Notes: generated by a model from the letters alone, not told the origin. Shown: positions 14,682-24,128, counted from the stretch's first letter. The stretch is DNA of 45,527 nt from Synechococcales cyanobacterium bin31.maxbin.ball.101 (GCA_013298165.1 JAAFJU010000024.1:1-45527); one strand, 5' to 3'. Numbers and translations are program-made.

Positions 14682-16355
14682 TTAGTCATAGCGCAGCCGA
14701 TCGATCGTCGCGGCCAATTCAAGACTGCGAACCCGCACCAGATCGCCCTGCGGCCTATCCGTTAAAGCGTCAAACTGCTCCCTACTCCAGGCTTCAAGCT
14801 GAAGCTGCAACGCATCACGAACATTGACGTGACGATCGAGTTGCGTCAAAATCGCGGCAATGGTTTTGAGTTGGCCGGATTCTTCAAACTGCTCAATCTG
14901 GGAGAGATCGATTTTGCAATAGCCAATGGAAAGCTCATCCGTTCCATCGACACGGATTTTACGCCGATCGCTGCGATCGATTTGGTCTAAAAATCCTGGT
15001 TTGAGAACCCGGAGATGGTCGTAGGTGAAGGCATCTGTGATTTCTAGAGTGCGATCGTTCTTGTAGGTCATCGCAATCTCTTTTGCGATCGTCGTCACAT
15101 CACTCGCCTGAAACGAATCCATTGCAATCACCGTATCCGCCACATCCAAATAATCCCCACAGCCTCCCATAACTAGAATGGTCGAAATCCCGCGCTCGTC
15201 GTACAATTGGCGGACCCGATCGAGAAAGGGCGTAATGGGTTCCTTGGCTTTTGCAATTAATTGCTGCATTCGACGATCGCGAATCATAAAATTGGTCGCA
15301 CAGGTATCCTCATCCAACAGCAACACCTCCGCCCCGGAAACAATGGCTTCTAAAATATTGGCCGCTTGGGAGGTACTGCCACTGGCATTATTGGTGGAAA
15401 ACTGTTCAGTGGACCGATCGAAGGGCAAATGATTAATAAATGGGGATAGATCTAAATTCGTAATTGCACGGCCTTCTTCAGCCCGAATCCGAACAGCAGT
15501 AGAGTTTGTAACAATCCGATCGCGACCATCTCCTGGAACATGATCATAAATGCCCCGTTCAATGCTGTGAAGTAAGGTTGACTTTCCATGAAAACCACCC
15601 CCCACAATCAGCGTAATGCCCTTGGGAATGCCCATGCCTGTGACTTTTCCCGCGTGGGGACAGGTAAACTCGACCTCCAATGACGGAGGAGATTGGAACG
15701 GAATGGCTGATGTTTTGAGAGGCCGATCGTCTACGCCACTGTGACGCGGCAAAATCGATTGATTGGCAATAAAGGCAACGAGATTTCGATCGGCTAATTG
15801 TTTGCGTAGATAGTCCGAATCTTCAACGGTATTTAAATGCATTTGAATCGCCTTAGCATCCAAGTTTTGATAATTCAAAACCCGATCGACCAAGTCTGGC
15901 AAATCTTCGCAAAGCAATCCCACCGCCTCTCGGCCCGCAATCCGACGACCATAGGCTGGCAGCCCCACCAGAAACCTCAACTCCACCGCTTCAGCATTAA
16001 TCCAAGCCGCCGATCGTTCCAGAACGGACTGACTGGTCGCCACAATGCTGATCCGACCGCTATTGCCACTGCCTCGCTTGGATTGCAGGCTTTGGGTTTG
16101 GTGATGAAATTCGCGAACTAGATAGTCTCGCAGGGCAATTTCACGCACTGGATTTGAAAATAAATCGGTTGGAAATTTTGCGATCGTATTTTTAACAACC
16201 ACCCGACAATGACTGGGAGACGCAAAAGGATCGCCTTGAATCCGATCGAAAATTAAGGTAAACCGCTCAAACTCATGCGCCCCCCGGAGATCGTTATAGG
16301 CTTTGTAGCTGGCACCATCAAGACGTTGAAGTAGAGCGCGTAAAGGCAAAGACAT
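14682..16355 (-). CDS. ABC-ATPase domain protein (PF09818 type)
   Basis: A 557-aa predicted P-loop ATPase. The Walker A loop is GGGFHGKST (residues 252-260). An ABC-like signature stretch lies at SGSTSQAANI (325-334), and Walker B is EVLLLDEDTCATNFM (343-357). The N-terminal region (about 1-240) and C-terminal region (about 420-557) are family-specific. The eukaryotic relative is MRB1590, linked to RNA editing, so an RNA role is possible by analogy only. It is soluble with no membrane partner. The 15-bp tandem repeats at 16359-16397 abut its start, so it has no evident Shine-Dalgarno. Confidence 0.85.
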   Translation of the reverse strand: MSLPLRALLQRLDGASYKAYNDLRGAHEFERFTLIFDRIQGDPFASPSHCRVVVKNTIAKFPTDLFSNPVREIALRDYLVREFHHQTQSLQSKRGSGNSGRISIVATSQSVLERSAAWINAEAVELRFLVGLPAYGRRIAGREAVGLLCEDLPDLVDRVLNYQNLDAKAIQMHLNTVEDSDYLRKQLADRNLVAFIANQSILPRHSGVDDRPLKTSAIPFQSPPSLEVEFTCPHAGKVTGMGIPKGITLIVGGGFHGKSTLLHSIERGIYDHVPGDGRDRIVTNSTAVRIRAEEGRAITNLDLSPFINHLPFDRSTEQFSTNNASGSTSQAANILEAIVSGAEVLLLDEDTCATNFMIRDRRMQQLIAKAKEPITPFLDRVRQLYDERGISTILVMGGCGDYLDVADTVIAMDSFQASDVTTIAKEIAMTYKNDRTLEITDAFTYDHLRVLKPGFLDQIDRSDRRKIRVDGTDELSIGYCKIDLSQIEQFEESGQLKTIAAILTQLDRHVNVRDALQLQLEAWSREQFDALTDRPQGDLVRVRSLELAATIDRLRYD

Positions 16356-16358
16356 GCT

Positions 16359-16397
16359 GGTTTTGTGGGGCTAGGTTTTGTGGGGCTAGGTTTTGTG
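16359..16397. repeat. 15-bp tandem repeat upstream of the ATPase start
   Basis: GGTTTTGTGGGGCTA occurs at 16359-16373 and 16374-16388, followed by a partial copy (GGTTTTGTG). It separates two divergent genes, the ATPase and the S4 protein. Copy number may vary between strains. Confidence 0.75.
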
Positions 16398-16425
16398 CAA
16401 AAATAGGATACCAGTATTGTAAGAG

Positions 16426-16689
16426 ATGGTGCGATCGATGATGGATTCAATGCAGGAAGCGGGTGATGACGCCGTTGTCAATGACTATATTAAACTCGAC
16501 CAGTTTTTAAAAGTGGTGGGACTGGTGACGACGGGGGGTCAAGCCAAGGTGATGATTCAGGCAGGCAATATTCGCGTCAATGGCACGATCGAAACCCGGC
16601 GCGGCTGCAAACTCCGCAATGGCGATGTGGTAGAAGCCTTTGGGGAAGGATTTACGGTGGAACTGGTGGGCGATGATGCTTGGGCTTAA
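16426..16689 (+). CDS. S4-domain RNA-binding protein
   Basis: An 87-aa S4-domain protein of the YaaA/YbcJ type. The pattern is IKLDQFLKVVGLVTTGGQAK, then VMIQAGNIRVNGTIETRRGCKL, then NGDVVEAFGEGF. S4 domains bind structured RNA, usually rRNA. Only the domain plus a short N-terminus is present, which is normal. Several in-frame ATGs (16426, 16438, 16441, 16450) precede the domain; 16426 is used but a later start is possible. It is followed after a dispersed repeat by the cysteine desulfurase. Confidence 0.88.
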   Translation: MVRSMMDSMQEAGDDAVVNDYIKLDQFLKVVGLVTTGGQAKVMIQAGNIRVNGTIETRRGCKLRNGDVVEAFGEGFTVELVGDDAWA

Positions 16690-16708
16690 ATAGAATTCAC
16701 ATAAATCC

Positions 16709-16749
16709 TGGCGAACCGCCCCCCAACCCCCAATTCTGGGGGAGCCGAA
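16709..16749. repeat. Dispersed repeat, copy 3
   Basis: It starts TGGCGAACCGCCCCCCAA, continues with CCCCCAATTCTGGGGG and ends GAGCCGAAC. It is the most compact full copy of the family and lies between the S4 gene and the cysteine desulfurase. Confidence 0.8.
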
Positions 16750-16762
16750 CCGATCAAATCTT

Positions 16763-17914
16763 ATGAATTCACCGATTTATTTAGATCACCATGCCACGAC
16801 GCCGATCGCTCCTGAGGTTTTGGCGGCGATGATGCCGTTTTTGACCGAGCAGTTTGGGAATGCGGGGAGTCCTCATCAGTATGGCTGGGTGGCGGATGCG
16901 GCGATTAAAAGCGCTAGAGCAACGATCGCCCAGGCCATCAACGCCAGTCCCGAAGAAATCATTTTCACCAGTGGCGCAACAGAAGCAAATAATCTCGCGA
17001 TTAAAGGCGTCGCCGAAGCCTATTTTAGCCAAGGGAAACATTTGGTGACGATCGCCACGGAACATAGTGCGGTGCTGGGTCCTTGTCGTTATTTGGAAAG
17101 TTTGGGATTTGAGGTGACGATCGTTCCAGTCAAACCCGATGGATTGGTCGATTTGAACGTTTTGGAACAGGCATTGAGATCGGACACCATTTTAGTATCG
17201 GTCATGGTGGCCAATAATGAAATCGGCGTTCTGCAACCCATTGCACGCATTGGAAAACTCTGCCACGATCGTCAAATCCTCTTCCATAGCGACGCCGCCC
17301 AAGCCCTGGGGTATGTGCCATTGGATGTTCAGGCCATGCAGATTGATCTGATGTCTTTAACTGCGCACAAAGTCTACGGACCGAAGGGCATTGGAGCCTT
17401 GTATGTGCGGCGGCGCAATCCCCGAGTGCAGCTTGCATCGCAGTTACAGGGCGGAGATCAAGAACGATCGCTCCGATCGGGAACCCTCAGCCCATTTCAA
17501 ATTGTCGGATTTGCAAAAGCAGTGGAACTTGCAATCGCCGAACTCCCACAGGAATCAAAACGATTGGCAGAATTGCGCGATCAACTGTTAGCAGGACTAT
17601 CCCAAAATTTAGGCCAAGACCGATTCGTCATCAATGGCAGTCTTAATCGCCGCCTTTCTAAAAACCTCAACATTAGCATTCCCAATATCGATGCTGCGGC
17701 CTTAACGTTAGCATTGGGCCAGTCGATCGCCATATCATCCGGCTCCGCCTGCACCAGCCAATCCCTCAAGCCGTCTCACGTGCTACAGGCGATCGGTCTT
17801 TCGCCGGAATTAGCGTTGGCCTCCATCCGATTTGGGTTAGGACGGGGAACGACGGCGGCGGACATTGAACGGACGATCGAAGTCGTTGTGGAAGCGGTAA
17901 GAGTCTTAGGGTGA
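16763..17914 (+). CDS. Cysteine desulfurase (NifS/IscS-like)
   Basis: A 383-aa PLP-dependent cysteine desulfurase, supplying sulfur for Fe-S clusters and thiolation. N-terminal IYLDHHATTPI, SGATEANNLAI and HSDAAQALGYVPLDV are family blocks. The PLP lysine is K203 in TAHKVYGPKG, and the catalytic Cys is C330 in SGSACTSQS, in a mobile loop of group I (NifS/IscS) type. Length is normal. A single gene without iscU or iscA neighbours is typical for cyanobacteria, which carry several desulfurases; which one this is cannot be decided here. Confidence 0.93.
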   Translation: MNSPIYLDHHATTPIAPEVLAAMMPFLTEQFGNAGSPHQYGWVADAAIKSARATIAQAINASPEEIIFTSGATEANNLAIKGVAEAYFSQGKHLVTIATEHSAVLGPCRYLESLGFEVTIVPVKPDGLVDLNVLEQALRSDTILVSVMVANNEIGVLQPIARIGKLCHDRQILFHSDAAQALGYVPLDVQAMQIDLMSLTAHKVYGPKGIGALYVRRRNPRVQLASQLQGGDQERSLRSGTLSPFQIVGFAKAVELAIAELPQESKRLAELRDQLLAGLSQNLGQDRFVINGSLNRRLSKNLNISIPNIDAAALTLALGQSIAISSGSACTSQSLKPSHVLQAIGLSPELALASIRFGLGRGTTAADIERTIEVVVEAVRVLG

Positions 17915-17924
17915 TGGGTCGAGG

Positions 17925-17954
17925 TTGGGTGAAGTCAGCCTAATCTGCTATAGT
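17925..17954 (+). promoter_or_regulatory. Putative promoter of the MAPEG gene
   Basis: TGC followed by TATAGT (17949-17954) forms an extended -10, and TTGGGT at 17925-17930 is a weak -35 with an 18-base spacer. The MAPEG ATG follows at 17995 with GAGGAAAG ahead. Confidence 0.4.
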
Positions 17955-17994
17955 GCGAAGCTAATGGATTTATGTTAAATCGAGGAAAGACCGT

Positions 17995-18390
17995 ATGATG
18001 AGCTGGGTCATGTTAGTGACAGTGTTAGCATTGATTGTCTTCTCTGTTGTCACCATTAATGTCGGTCGTGCCAGAGTCAAGTCGGGGATTCAAGCGCCCC
18101 AAATGTCTGGGGAACCCGCTTTTGAACGAGCGCTCAGAGTTCAACAAAATACTCTGGAACAATTAGTTCCCTTTTTACCTGCACTGTGGATTTTTGCGAC
18201 GGTGGTGAGCTACACCTTTGCAACAGTGCTTGGGATGACCTGGGTCGTTGGACGCATCCTCTATGCTTGGGGCTACTATCAGGCCGCTGAGAAGCGCGGA
18301 TTGGGGTTTGGCATCAGCTTTATGTCATCGGCGGTTTTAACTCTGGGATCGTTGGTGGGTGTGCTACTGCAAATTGCAAAGGGAGGCTAA
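17995..18390 (+). CDS. MAPEG-family membrane protein
   Basis: A 131-aa integral membrane protein with four hydrophobic helices, starting WVMLVTVLALIVFSVVTI. The MAPEG signature is GEPAFERALRVQQNTLEQLVPFLPALW with FERALRVQQNTLEQL, followed by GRILYAWGYYQAAEKRGLGF. MAPEG proteins include glutathione-dependent membrane transferases; in cyanobacteria the exact role is mostly unassigned. GAGGAAAG nine bases before the ATG is a good ribosome-binding site. Confidence 0.9.
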   Translation: MMSWVMLVTVLALIVFSVVTINVGRARVKSGIQAPQMSGEPAFERALRVQQNTLEQLVPFLPALWIFATVVSYTFATVLGMTWVVGRILYAWGYYQAAEKRGLGFGISFMSSAVLTLGSLVGVLLQIAKGG

Positions 18391-18438
18391 CGATCGGCCA
18401 ACATATCAGCTCACGCGCCCTCCCATAGTCCTCCAAAT

Positions 18439-18471
18439 CACTGACGATTCACTGACGATTCACTGACGATT
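18439..18471. repeat. 11-bp tandem repeat (three copies)
   Basis: CACTGACGATT is repeated three times without spacer between the convergent ends of the MAPEG gene and the secreted-protein gene. It lies outside coding sequence. Confidence 0.8.
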
Positions 18472-18474
18472 CAA

Positions 18475-19248
18475 TTATTTAACTGAAACGTTAATCGTCG
18501 TACTGTCTAATCCCGCAACACCGATCGCACTGAGAATGGGGCTGCTGGGATTGGACGGGTCAAGCAGGAAGGGCTTGTTGACGAGACGCACTTCTAAACG
18601 GTAGACTCCCGGTTTTTTAAAGGCTCCGATAATATTTTTAGAAAAAGTTTGGCAGGTGCCGCCATTGACGCGAAAGTCGCCAAACTGCAAGACTTTATTG
18701 GTATTAATGTTACGCACCGCTAGACGCATTCTGGCTCCTTGCGAATTGCCCTGGAACGCATAGCGAAAACTAACTTTCACCTCCTTTAATCGATCGATCT
18801 GTGCCGCACTGAGATTGGGAGAAATATTGGAGGCAATCACGCCAACGATCGGTTGATTGACCGTTGGAAGGGAGACCTGATAGGGCGATCGGGTCCCGAG
18901 GACACTGTAGGTATTGCTGAGACAAGAGTTGAAATAGATCTCGTTAATCCCAGGGATTCCAGGTTTAGTTTCTACTAATGTACTCTCACCGCCGTAGGCA
19001 TAGTCTCTTGCACTTAGGGTAATCGGTGGACGGACCGGGAGTGTTTTACGAGCCGTTCCTACATCACTAAAGCCCTCAACCAAACTGCCAAACTGCTGCT
19101 GTGCCGCTGTCTCAGGAGCCGTAATCGATTGGCTGAGGGATTCTTCTAAGGCCGTGGTATCAGTGATGGCTTGGGCTGGGGCCATGGGCGCAGCCGCAAC
19201 GATCGCCACGATCGCTGCAAGGGGAGCAAAACGCTGAGAAATATTCAT
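18475..19248 (-). CDS. Secreted protein of unknown function
   Basis: A 257-aa protein with a clear signal peptide (MNISQRFAPLAAIVAIVAAA, ending near APAQA). The frame opens ten codons earlier at 19278, but ATG 19248 places the signal peptide correctly. The mature part shows a beta-rich pattern with two Cys (NSCLSNTY and NGGTCQTFSK), possibly a disulfide. LKEVKVSFRYAFQGNSQGARMRLAV and GVYRLEVRLVNKPFLL look like beta-sandwich strands. I do not recognise the family. It is probably periplasmic or extracellular. Confidence 0.75.
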   Translation of the reverse strand: MNISQRFAPLAAIVAIVAAAPMAPAQAITDTTALEESLSQSITAPETAAQQQFGSLVEGFSDVGTARKTLPVRPPITLSARDYAYGGESTLVETKPGIPGINEIYFNSCLSNTYSVLGTRSPYQVSLPTVNQPIVGVIASNISPNLSAAQIDRLKEVKVSFRYAFQGNSQGARMRLAVRNINTNKVLQFGDFRVNGGTCQTFSKNIIGAFKKPGVYRLEVRLVNKPFLLDPSNPSSPILSAIGVAGLDSTTINVSVK

Positions 19249-19473
19249 AGGTTTCAAAAGTCTATGGTGAGGGGGCAAAGACTGCCGGGGGTGGCAAGTC
19301 CTGGTTTATACCTCCCCAACGATGGCCAATTTCAACGCCCACTGTCGTCCCTCGATCGACGGAGCCAACGCCATCTTAAGAATGAACTCCCCTGAGCCTA
19401 AATCTCCCTATTTAGACACAGCACAGAACCTATGACTGGGTTATCACGATTGGTCTGGGGATTATTCTGGGAA

Positions 19474-19713
19474 TTATTCTGGGGATTGCTCTGCCATTTC
19501 CCTCACCAAACGGGGCATCACTCCGAGAAAAAACCACCACCACAATCCAATCCCCCCACTCACCGGAATTGTTACCCAAAGTCGATGCAAAAGGAGCCAA
19601 CTTCCTGCAATAATTACAACCCCTGTTAGTACGATCGTCCAAGGTTGACACCAGAAGGGTTTATGACTCCACATATCCCCAGCGTCTGCTGTTGATGTTC
19701 CGGTCGGTTCCAT
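19474..19713 (-). CDS. Small membrane protein (DUF6737-like)
   Basis: A 79-aa protein with two hydrophobic helices: WTIVLTGVVIIAGSWLLL and VSGGIGLWWWFFLGVM. The pattern HKPFWCQPWTIVLTG resembles a small family of cyanobacterial membrane proteins (DUF6737). Function is unknown. It has no operon partner. Confidence 0.7.
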   Translation of the reverse strand: MEPTGTSTADAGDMWSHKPFWCQPWTIVLTGVVIIAGSWLLLHRLWVTIPVSGGIGLWWWFFLGVMPRLVREMAEQSPE

Positions 19714-19876
19714 ACAGGTCTCTCTAGAAAGGGGTTTGAATCTTGATTTTAACTTAGGTCAATGCGAATTCACAGCAACCGATCGGGAATCCTAGTGATA
19801 TTGCAAAATTTGCGAAATTTCCCCAATTCTGTACCACTCCGAATAGATCAAATTACAACATCAATTTACAACGTCA

Positions 19877-22795
19877 ATGTGCATGTCCAATCCGATCGGC
19901 CTTCTTAAACTAATCAATGGATTCTGGGTCGGAGTGATCTTAATGAATTCAGGTCAGGCCGTGGCGCAGGCAATTAAGGCAGATAATACCCTGGGAACCA
20001 ATGTTCAATCCCTGAATCCCCTAGACTTTAGCATCACAGGCGGCAAAACTTCGGGGGCGAATCTCTTTCATAGCTTCCAACAATTTTCTATCCCCAGCAC
20101 GGGCCGTGCAACGTTTGATTTGTCAGGAACGACAGGGATCACCTCCGTCTTTAGCCGCGTCACTGGAAATACCAGTTCTAATCTCGATGGCATCCTGGCT
20201 GCGACTAATCATAGTGGTCGGATTAGTCTATTCCTGATGAATCCAAACGGCATTGTTTTTGGTCCCAATGCACGATTGAATATTAATGGGTCATTCCTTG
20301 CAACTACGGCGTCTAGTATTCAGTTTAGAGATGGTCTGCAATTTGAAGCCAGTGCTAGTCCCACCGTGCCTTTGTTGAGCGTCAATGTGCCGATCGGTCT
20401 ACAGTTTGGCGCGACGCCAGGGCCGATCGTCAACCAAGCTCAATTGGAGGTTGCACCGGGATTGGGCACCTCCATTGGATTGATTGGGAGTGGAGTGACG
20501 GTGGACGGTGGACAATTGATTTCCTATGAAGGTCATGTCGAAGTGGGCAGCGTTGGAGCGGGAAGTTTTATCGGGTTGAGTCAAGGTAACGGGAACTATG
20601 ACCCAATGACGGGAAGTTTTGTCAATTTAAATCGACTTAAAGCAAACTACGATCGCGTGACAGACTTTCAAGATATCAAACTCACCAATGCCGCTCTCCT
20701 CGATACCAGCGGCACAGGTCCCGGGTCCATGCAACTGCAGGGCCGCCAAATCACCATTGACGGCTATTCCCGCGTCCTATCCCAAACCTGGGGGGCAGGA
20801 GTGCGCGATGCAGCCATGATTTTGCGAGCCTCAGACCGCATTCTCATCAAAGATGCCGACGGCGATCGATCGCTCCAAACCATCGTAGGAACTCAAATTG
20901 CCCCAGAGTCAAAGGGCAATGCACCCACTATCATTGTCGAAACCCCTATTTTAGACATTCAAGGCGGCGCACAGATTCAGGCCAAGAACTTTGGTGCCGG
21001 ACAGGGGAGTAATATCAATCTGCGGGTGGGGCAACTGCGGGCGATCGGAGAATCCGCCGATACCAGCTACATCAGCGGTATTGCCAACCGATCGGAACGG
21101 GGGGCAACGGGTCCTGCGGGAACGACGACGATCGAGGCACAGACCGTAACGCTGCAAGATGGCGCGCAAATTCGCACCTCAACCTTTGGCGGAGGACGAG
21201 GCGGAGACTTGTTTTTGACGGCGCAGACTCTCACTTTGTCAGGCCGATCGCAGGATCTCAGCGTCATCACAGGCATCACCGCGAGTTCTAAATCCAATTC
21301 CACGGCGAGAGGTGGAGATATTTATGTCGTGGTAGATCAACTCAAAATTTTAGATAGTTCTGGAATTCGGACCACCAGTGAAGGCAAAGGCGACTCTGGA
21401 GATATCTACATCACTGCCAACGATATTCTCATGGCCAGTCCACCCACCGCGCCCTATCGGGGCTGGAATGATATTAGTTACATTGGAGCCTCGACACGAG
21501 GAAATAAGCCCGGTGCGGGTAAAGGCGGAAATATTACGATCGTCACCCAAAACTTCAACCTGGAAGATGGCGCAAGTGTCCTGTCAGAAAGCTATGGGCC
21601 AGGGATTGGGGGCCACATTAACGTCACTGCCGATCGCATCACGGCCTCCGGATCATATGTGGACGGGGACCCCACCAGTCAAGATTTTTCTGGGTTTAAT
21701 CCAGCGGGCTTTTCGACGGCAACCTATCGTTCTGGACAGGGGGGTGATATCCGTCTCAATGCTAAGCAGATTCAATTTTCTAAAGGAGCGGAAGCCCTTT
21801 CTGCGACCTTTGGATCGGGAAATGCAGGGAATATCTTTGTCTCATCAGAGATGATTGATCTCACAGGTCAATGGACAGATCCCAGAATCACAGAACCCTA
21901 TCTTAATCTTAAATCTGGCTTCATTGCAGGATCGGGAGCTTCTGGAAATGCAGGCAATATTGAAATTTTAACCCAGACGCTTAATCTTTCAGATACCGCG
22001 ATCATTTCGATCGGGAGCGATAAAACCGGAGATTCCGGAAATTTAACAATTAAGGCCGATCGGATCAATCTGAATACAGGCTCAATGATTGACTCAGACC
22101 TATTGTTTGGAAATCAGGGCAACATTAACCTCAGCGCTAAGGTCATTGAATTGAGACAGGGTAGCTCCATCACGACGAATTCTGGTTCTAATGCAACTGG
22201 TGGCAATATTAAGTTGAATTCAGATCTTTTGATTGGGTTGGAGAACAGTGATATTTCAGCCAATGCTTTTCAGGGACGTGGCGGGACGATCGATATTACG
22301 GCCTCCACGGTGTTGGGATTACGATATCGCGATCGACTCACCCCCGACAATGACATTACCGCTAGCTCTCAAATTGGACTCAATGGTACCGTTAGTCTCA
22401 ATTCGCTGAACCTCGATCCAACCCGTGGCATCAATAGCTTACCGACCAATCTAGTGGATTCCTCCCTACAAATTAGCAACAGTTGTAACCCTCAAGCTCA
22501 ATCCAGTCGATTTATTATTACTGGACAGGGGGGCGTTGCTGAAAATCCGATCGACCATATCGTTCGAATGAATCCCTGGGGCGATATTCGTCCCCCAAAG
22601 ACCACTACAAGTTTGATCACTGAAAACAATCCCGTCAATCCAGGGGTTAAGACGCCATTGGTTGAAGCGACTGCGCTAAGAATGACTCAAAATACCAATG
22701 GTTTGCCCGAACTCGAACTCACGGGTCCTCAACCGAAAGCCTTATCGGGAGCCGTTGCCACCTGCGGCAGCGAAACCCGATCGCCCAAAATATAA
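19877..22795 (+). CDS. Filamentous-haemagglutinin-type exoprotein (TpsA-like)
   Basis: A 972-aa secreted protein. A signal peptide (ending near VAQA, residue 32) is followed by the haemagglutination-activity/TPS domain: SITGGKTSGANLFHSFQQFSI and the NPNGI motif (residues 122-126) in LMNPNGIVFGPNARLN. The rest is repetitive parallel-beta sequence rich in GGDI / GNAGNI turns (for example GGDIYVVVDQL, GNAGNIFVSSE). The C-terminal block (SCNPQAQSSRFIITGQGGV, then MNPWGDIRPP) is the usual end of this cyanobacterial family. In two-partner secretion such proteins cross the outer membrane through a TpsB pore; no TpsB gene is in the window. The final 67 bases overlap guanine deaminase on the opposite strand. 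Confidence 0.92.
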   Translation: MCMSNPIGLLKLINGFWVGVILMNSGQAVAQAIKADNTLGTNVQSLNPLDFSITGGKTSGANLFHSFQQFSIPSTGRATFDLSGTTGITSVFSRVTGNTSSNLDGILAATNHSGRISLFLMNPNGIVFGPNARLNINGSFLATTASSIQFRDGLQFEASASPTVPLLSVNVPIGLQFGATPGPIVNQAQLEVAPGLGTSIGLIGSGVTVDGGQLISYEGHVEVGSVGAGSFIGLSQGNGNYDPMTGSFVNLNRLKANYDRVTDFQDIKLTNAALLDTSGTGPGSMQLQGRQITIDGYSRVLSQTWGAGVRDAAMILRASDRILIKDADGDRSLQTIVGTQIAPESKGNAPTIIVETPILDIQGGAQIQAKNFGAGQGSNINLRVGQLRAIGESADTSYISGIANRSERGATGPAGTTTIEAQTVTLQDGAQIRTSTFGGGRGGDLFLTAQTLTLSGRSQDLSVITGITASSKSNSTARGGDIYVVVDQLKILDSSGIRTTSEGKGDSGDIYITANDILMASPPTAPYRGWNDISYIGASTRGNKPGAGKGGNITIVTQNFNLEDGASVLSESYGPGIGGHINVTADRITASGSYVDGDPTSQDFSGFNPAGFSTATYRSGQGGDIRLNAKQIQFSKGAEALSATFGSGNAGNIFVSSEMIDLTGQWTDPRITEPYLNLKSGFIAGSGASGNAGNIEILTQTLNLSDTAIISIGSDKTGDSGNLTIKADRINLNTGSMIDSDLLFGNQGNINLSAKVIELRQGSSITTNSGSNATGGNIKLNSDLLIGLENSDISANAFQGRGGTIDITASTVLGLRYRDRLTPDNDITASSQIGLNGTVSLNSLNLDPTRGINSLPTNLVDSSLQISNSCNPQAQSSRFIITGQGGVAENPIDHIVRMNPWGDIRPPKTTTSLITENNPVNPGVKTPLVEATALRMTQNTNGLPELELTGPQPKALSGAVATCGSETRSPKI

Positions 22796-24105
22796 ACACA
22801 ATCCACACTCCGATCGTCCCCCATCATCAATAAACTAAAGAGCCGATCGTTCAAATCCTCCCAAGTTTGGATCTCAGCACGATTGCGAAAATCCATAATT
22901 GGGGTCGATCGGCAATTCCACACGACAAAATCCGCTTCTTTCCCCGGTTCAAAATTACCAATAGCATGATCTAACGACAGCGATCGTGCCCCACCCAAGG
23001 TTAATAAAAACAGCATCTGCACCGCTGACAGCGTTTGGTTCTGCAATTGCGAAACCTTATAGGCTTCACTGGCGGTTTGCAACAGTGAAAAACTCGTGCC
23101 GCCACCAATATCGGTTGCAAGTCCCACGGCGATCGGTCTTTCAGGCGCTTTGGCTTCATGTAATTTAAACAGTCCGCTACCCAAAAATAAATTAGAGGTG
23201 GGACAAAACGCCAAGGTCGCCCCTGCTGATGCAAGCCTTGCAAATTCTGATTCACTCAAATGAATGCCATGGGCAAAGACTGAGCGATCGTGAACAAGAC
23301 CAAATCGTTCATAGACGGCTAAATAATCCCGATCGTCCGGGAACAATTCTTTCACCCAAGCCAGTTCCCCGAGGTTTTCTGACAAATGCGTTTGTAAATA
23401 CACCGAAGGAAATTCTGATTGTAATTGTTGGGTAATTTGCAATTGCTCCGGCGTACTGGTCGGTGCAAATCTTGGAGTCAAAGCATAGGACAACCGATCC
23501 CGATCGTGCCATTGTTCAATCAACGATCGGCTCTGACGATAGGCGGTTTCTGCGGTGTCCAGCAAATAGTCTGGCGCATTGCGATCCATCATGATCTTGC
23601 CAGCAATCAATCTCAGATTGCGTCGTTGTGCAGCTTGAAACAGCGCTTCTGTAGACTCAGGAAACACCGTCGTCCAGACCATGGCAGTCGTCGTGCCATT
23701 GCGAAGTAACTCATCTAAAAAGATCTCCGCCACCCCAGCCGCATACTCAAAATCCTGGAATTTCCGCTCTTCAGGAAACGTGTACAGTTCCAGCCATTCT
23801 AAAAGCTGCTTCCCATAGGAGGCCACGATCGCCGTCTGAGGAAAATGCACATGGGTATCAATCAATCCCGGCGTGATAATCCGATCGGGATAATGGGTAA
23901 TTTTCAAACCGGGATAGCTTTCAATGAGTTGTTCGTAATTCCCACAGGCCAAGATTTTACCCGACTGAATCACCAACAACCCATCCAAAAACCACCGCAC
24001 CGCCCGATAGTCTGAGATCAAAAACGGATCCTCTAGGCAATCAATCAAACAGCCTCGAATTCCAGTGAGTGACGAATCAGACGATCGGTTCATAGGATTA
24101 AGCAC
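22729..24105 (-). CDS. guaD: Guanine deaminase
   Basis: A 458-aa amidohydrolase converting guanine to xanthine in purine salvage. Zinc-site motifs are ITPGLIDTHVHFPQT (metal His pair), YLQTHLSENLGE, SVFAHGIHLSE and GLATDIGGGTSFS (metal Asp). CPTSNLFLGSGLF is a characteristic guanine-deaminase block. Length is normal and no residues are missing. The stop lies inside the 3' end of the haemagglutinin gene, giving a 67-base convergent overlap. Confidence 0.93.
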   Translation of the reverse strand: MLNPMNRSSDSSLTGIRGCLIDCLEDPFLISDYRAVRWFLDGLLVIQSGKILACGNYEQLIESYPGLKITHYPDRIITPGLIDTHVHFPQTAIVASYGKQLLEWLELYTFPEERKFQDFEYAAGVAEIFLDELLRNGTTTAMVWTTVFPESTEALFQAAQRRNLRLIAGKIMMDRNAPDYLLDTAETAYRQSRSLIEQWHDRDRLSYALTPRFAPTSTPEQLQITQQLQSEFPSVYLQTHLSENLGELAWVKELFPDDRDYLAVYERFGLVHDRSVFAHGIHLSESEFARLASAGATLAFCPTSNLFLGSGLFKLHEAKAPERPIAVGLATDIGGGTSFSLLQTASEAYKVSQLQNQTLSAVQMLFLLTLGGARSLSLDHAIGNFEPGKEADFVVWNCRSTPIMDFRNRAEIQTWEDLNDRLFSLLMMGDDRSVDCVYILGDRVSLPQVATAPDKAFG

Positions 24106-24128
24106 AGAAAAACTGCACTCATCTTAAC

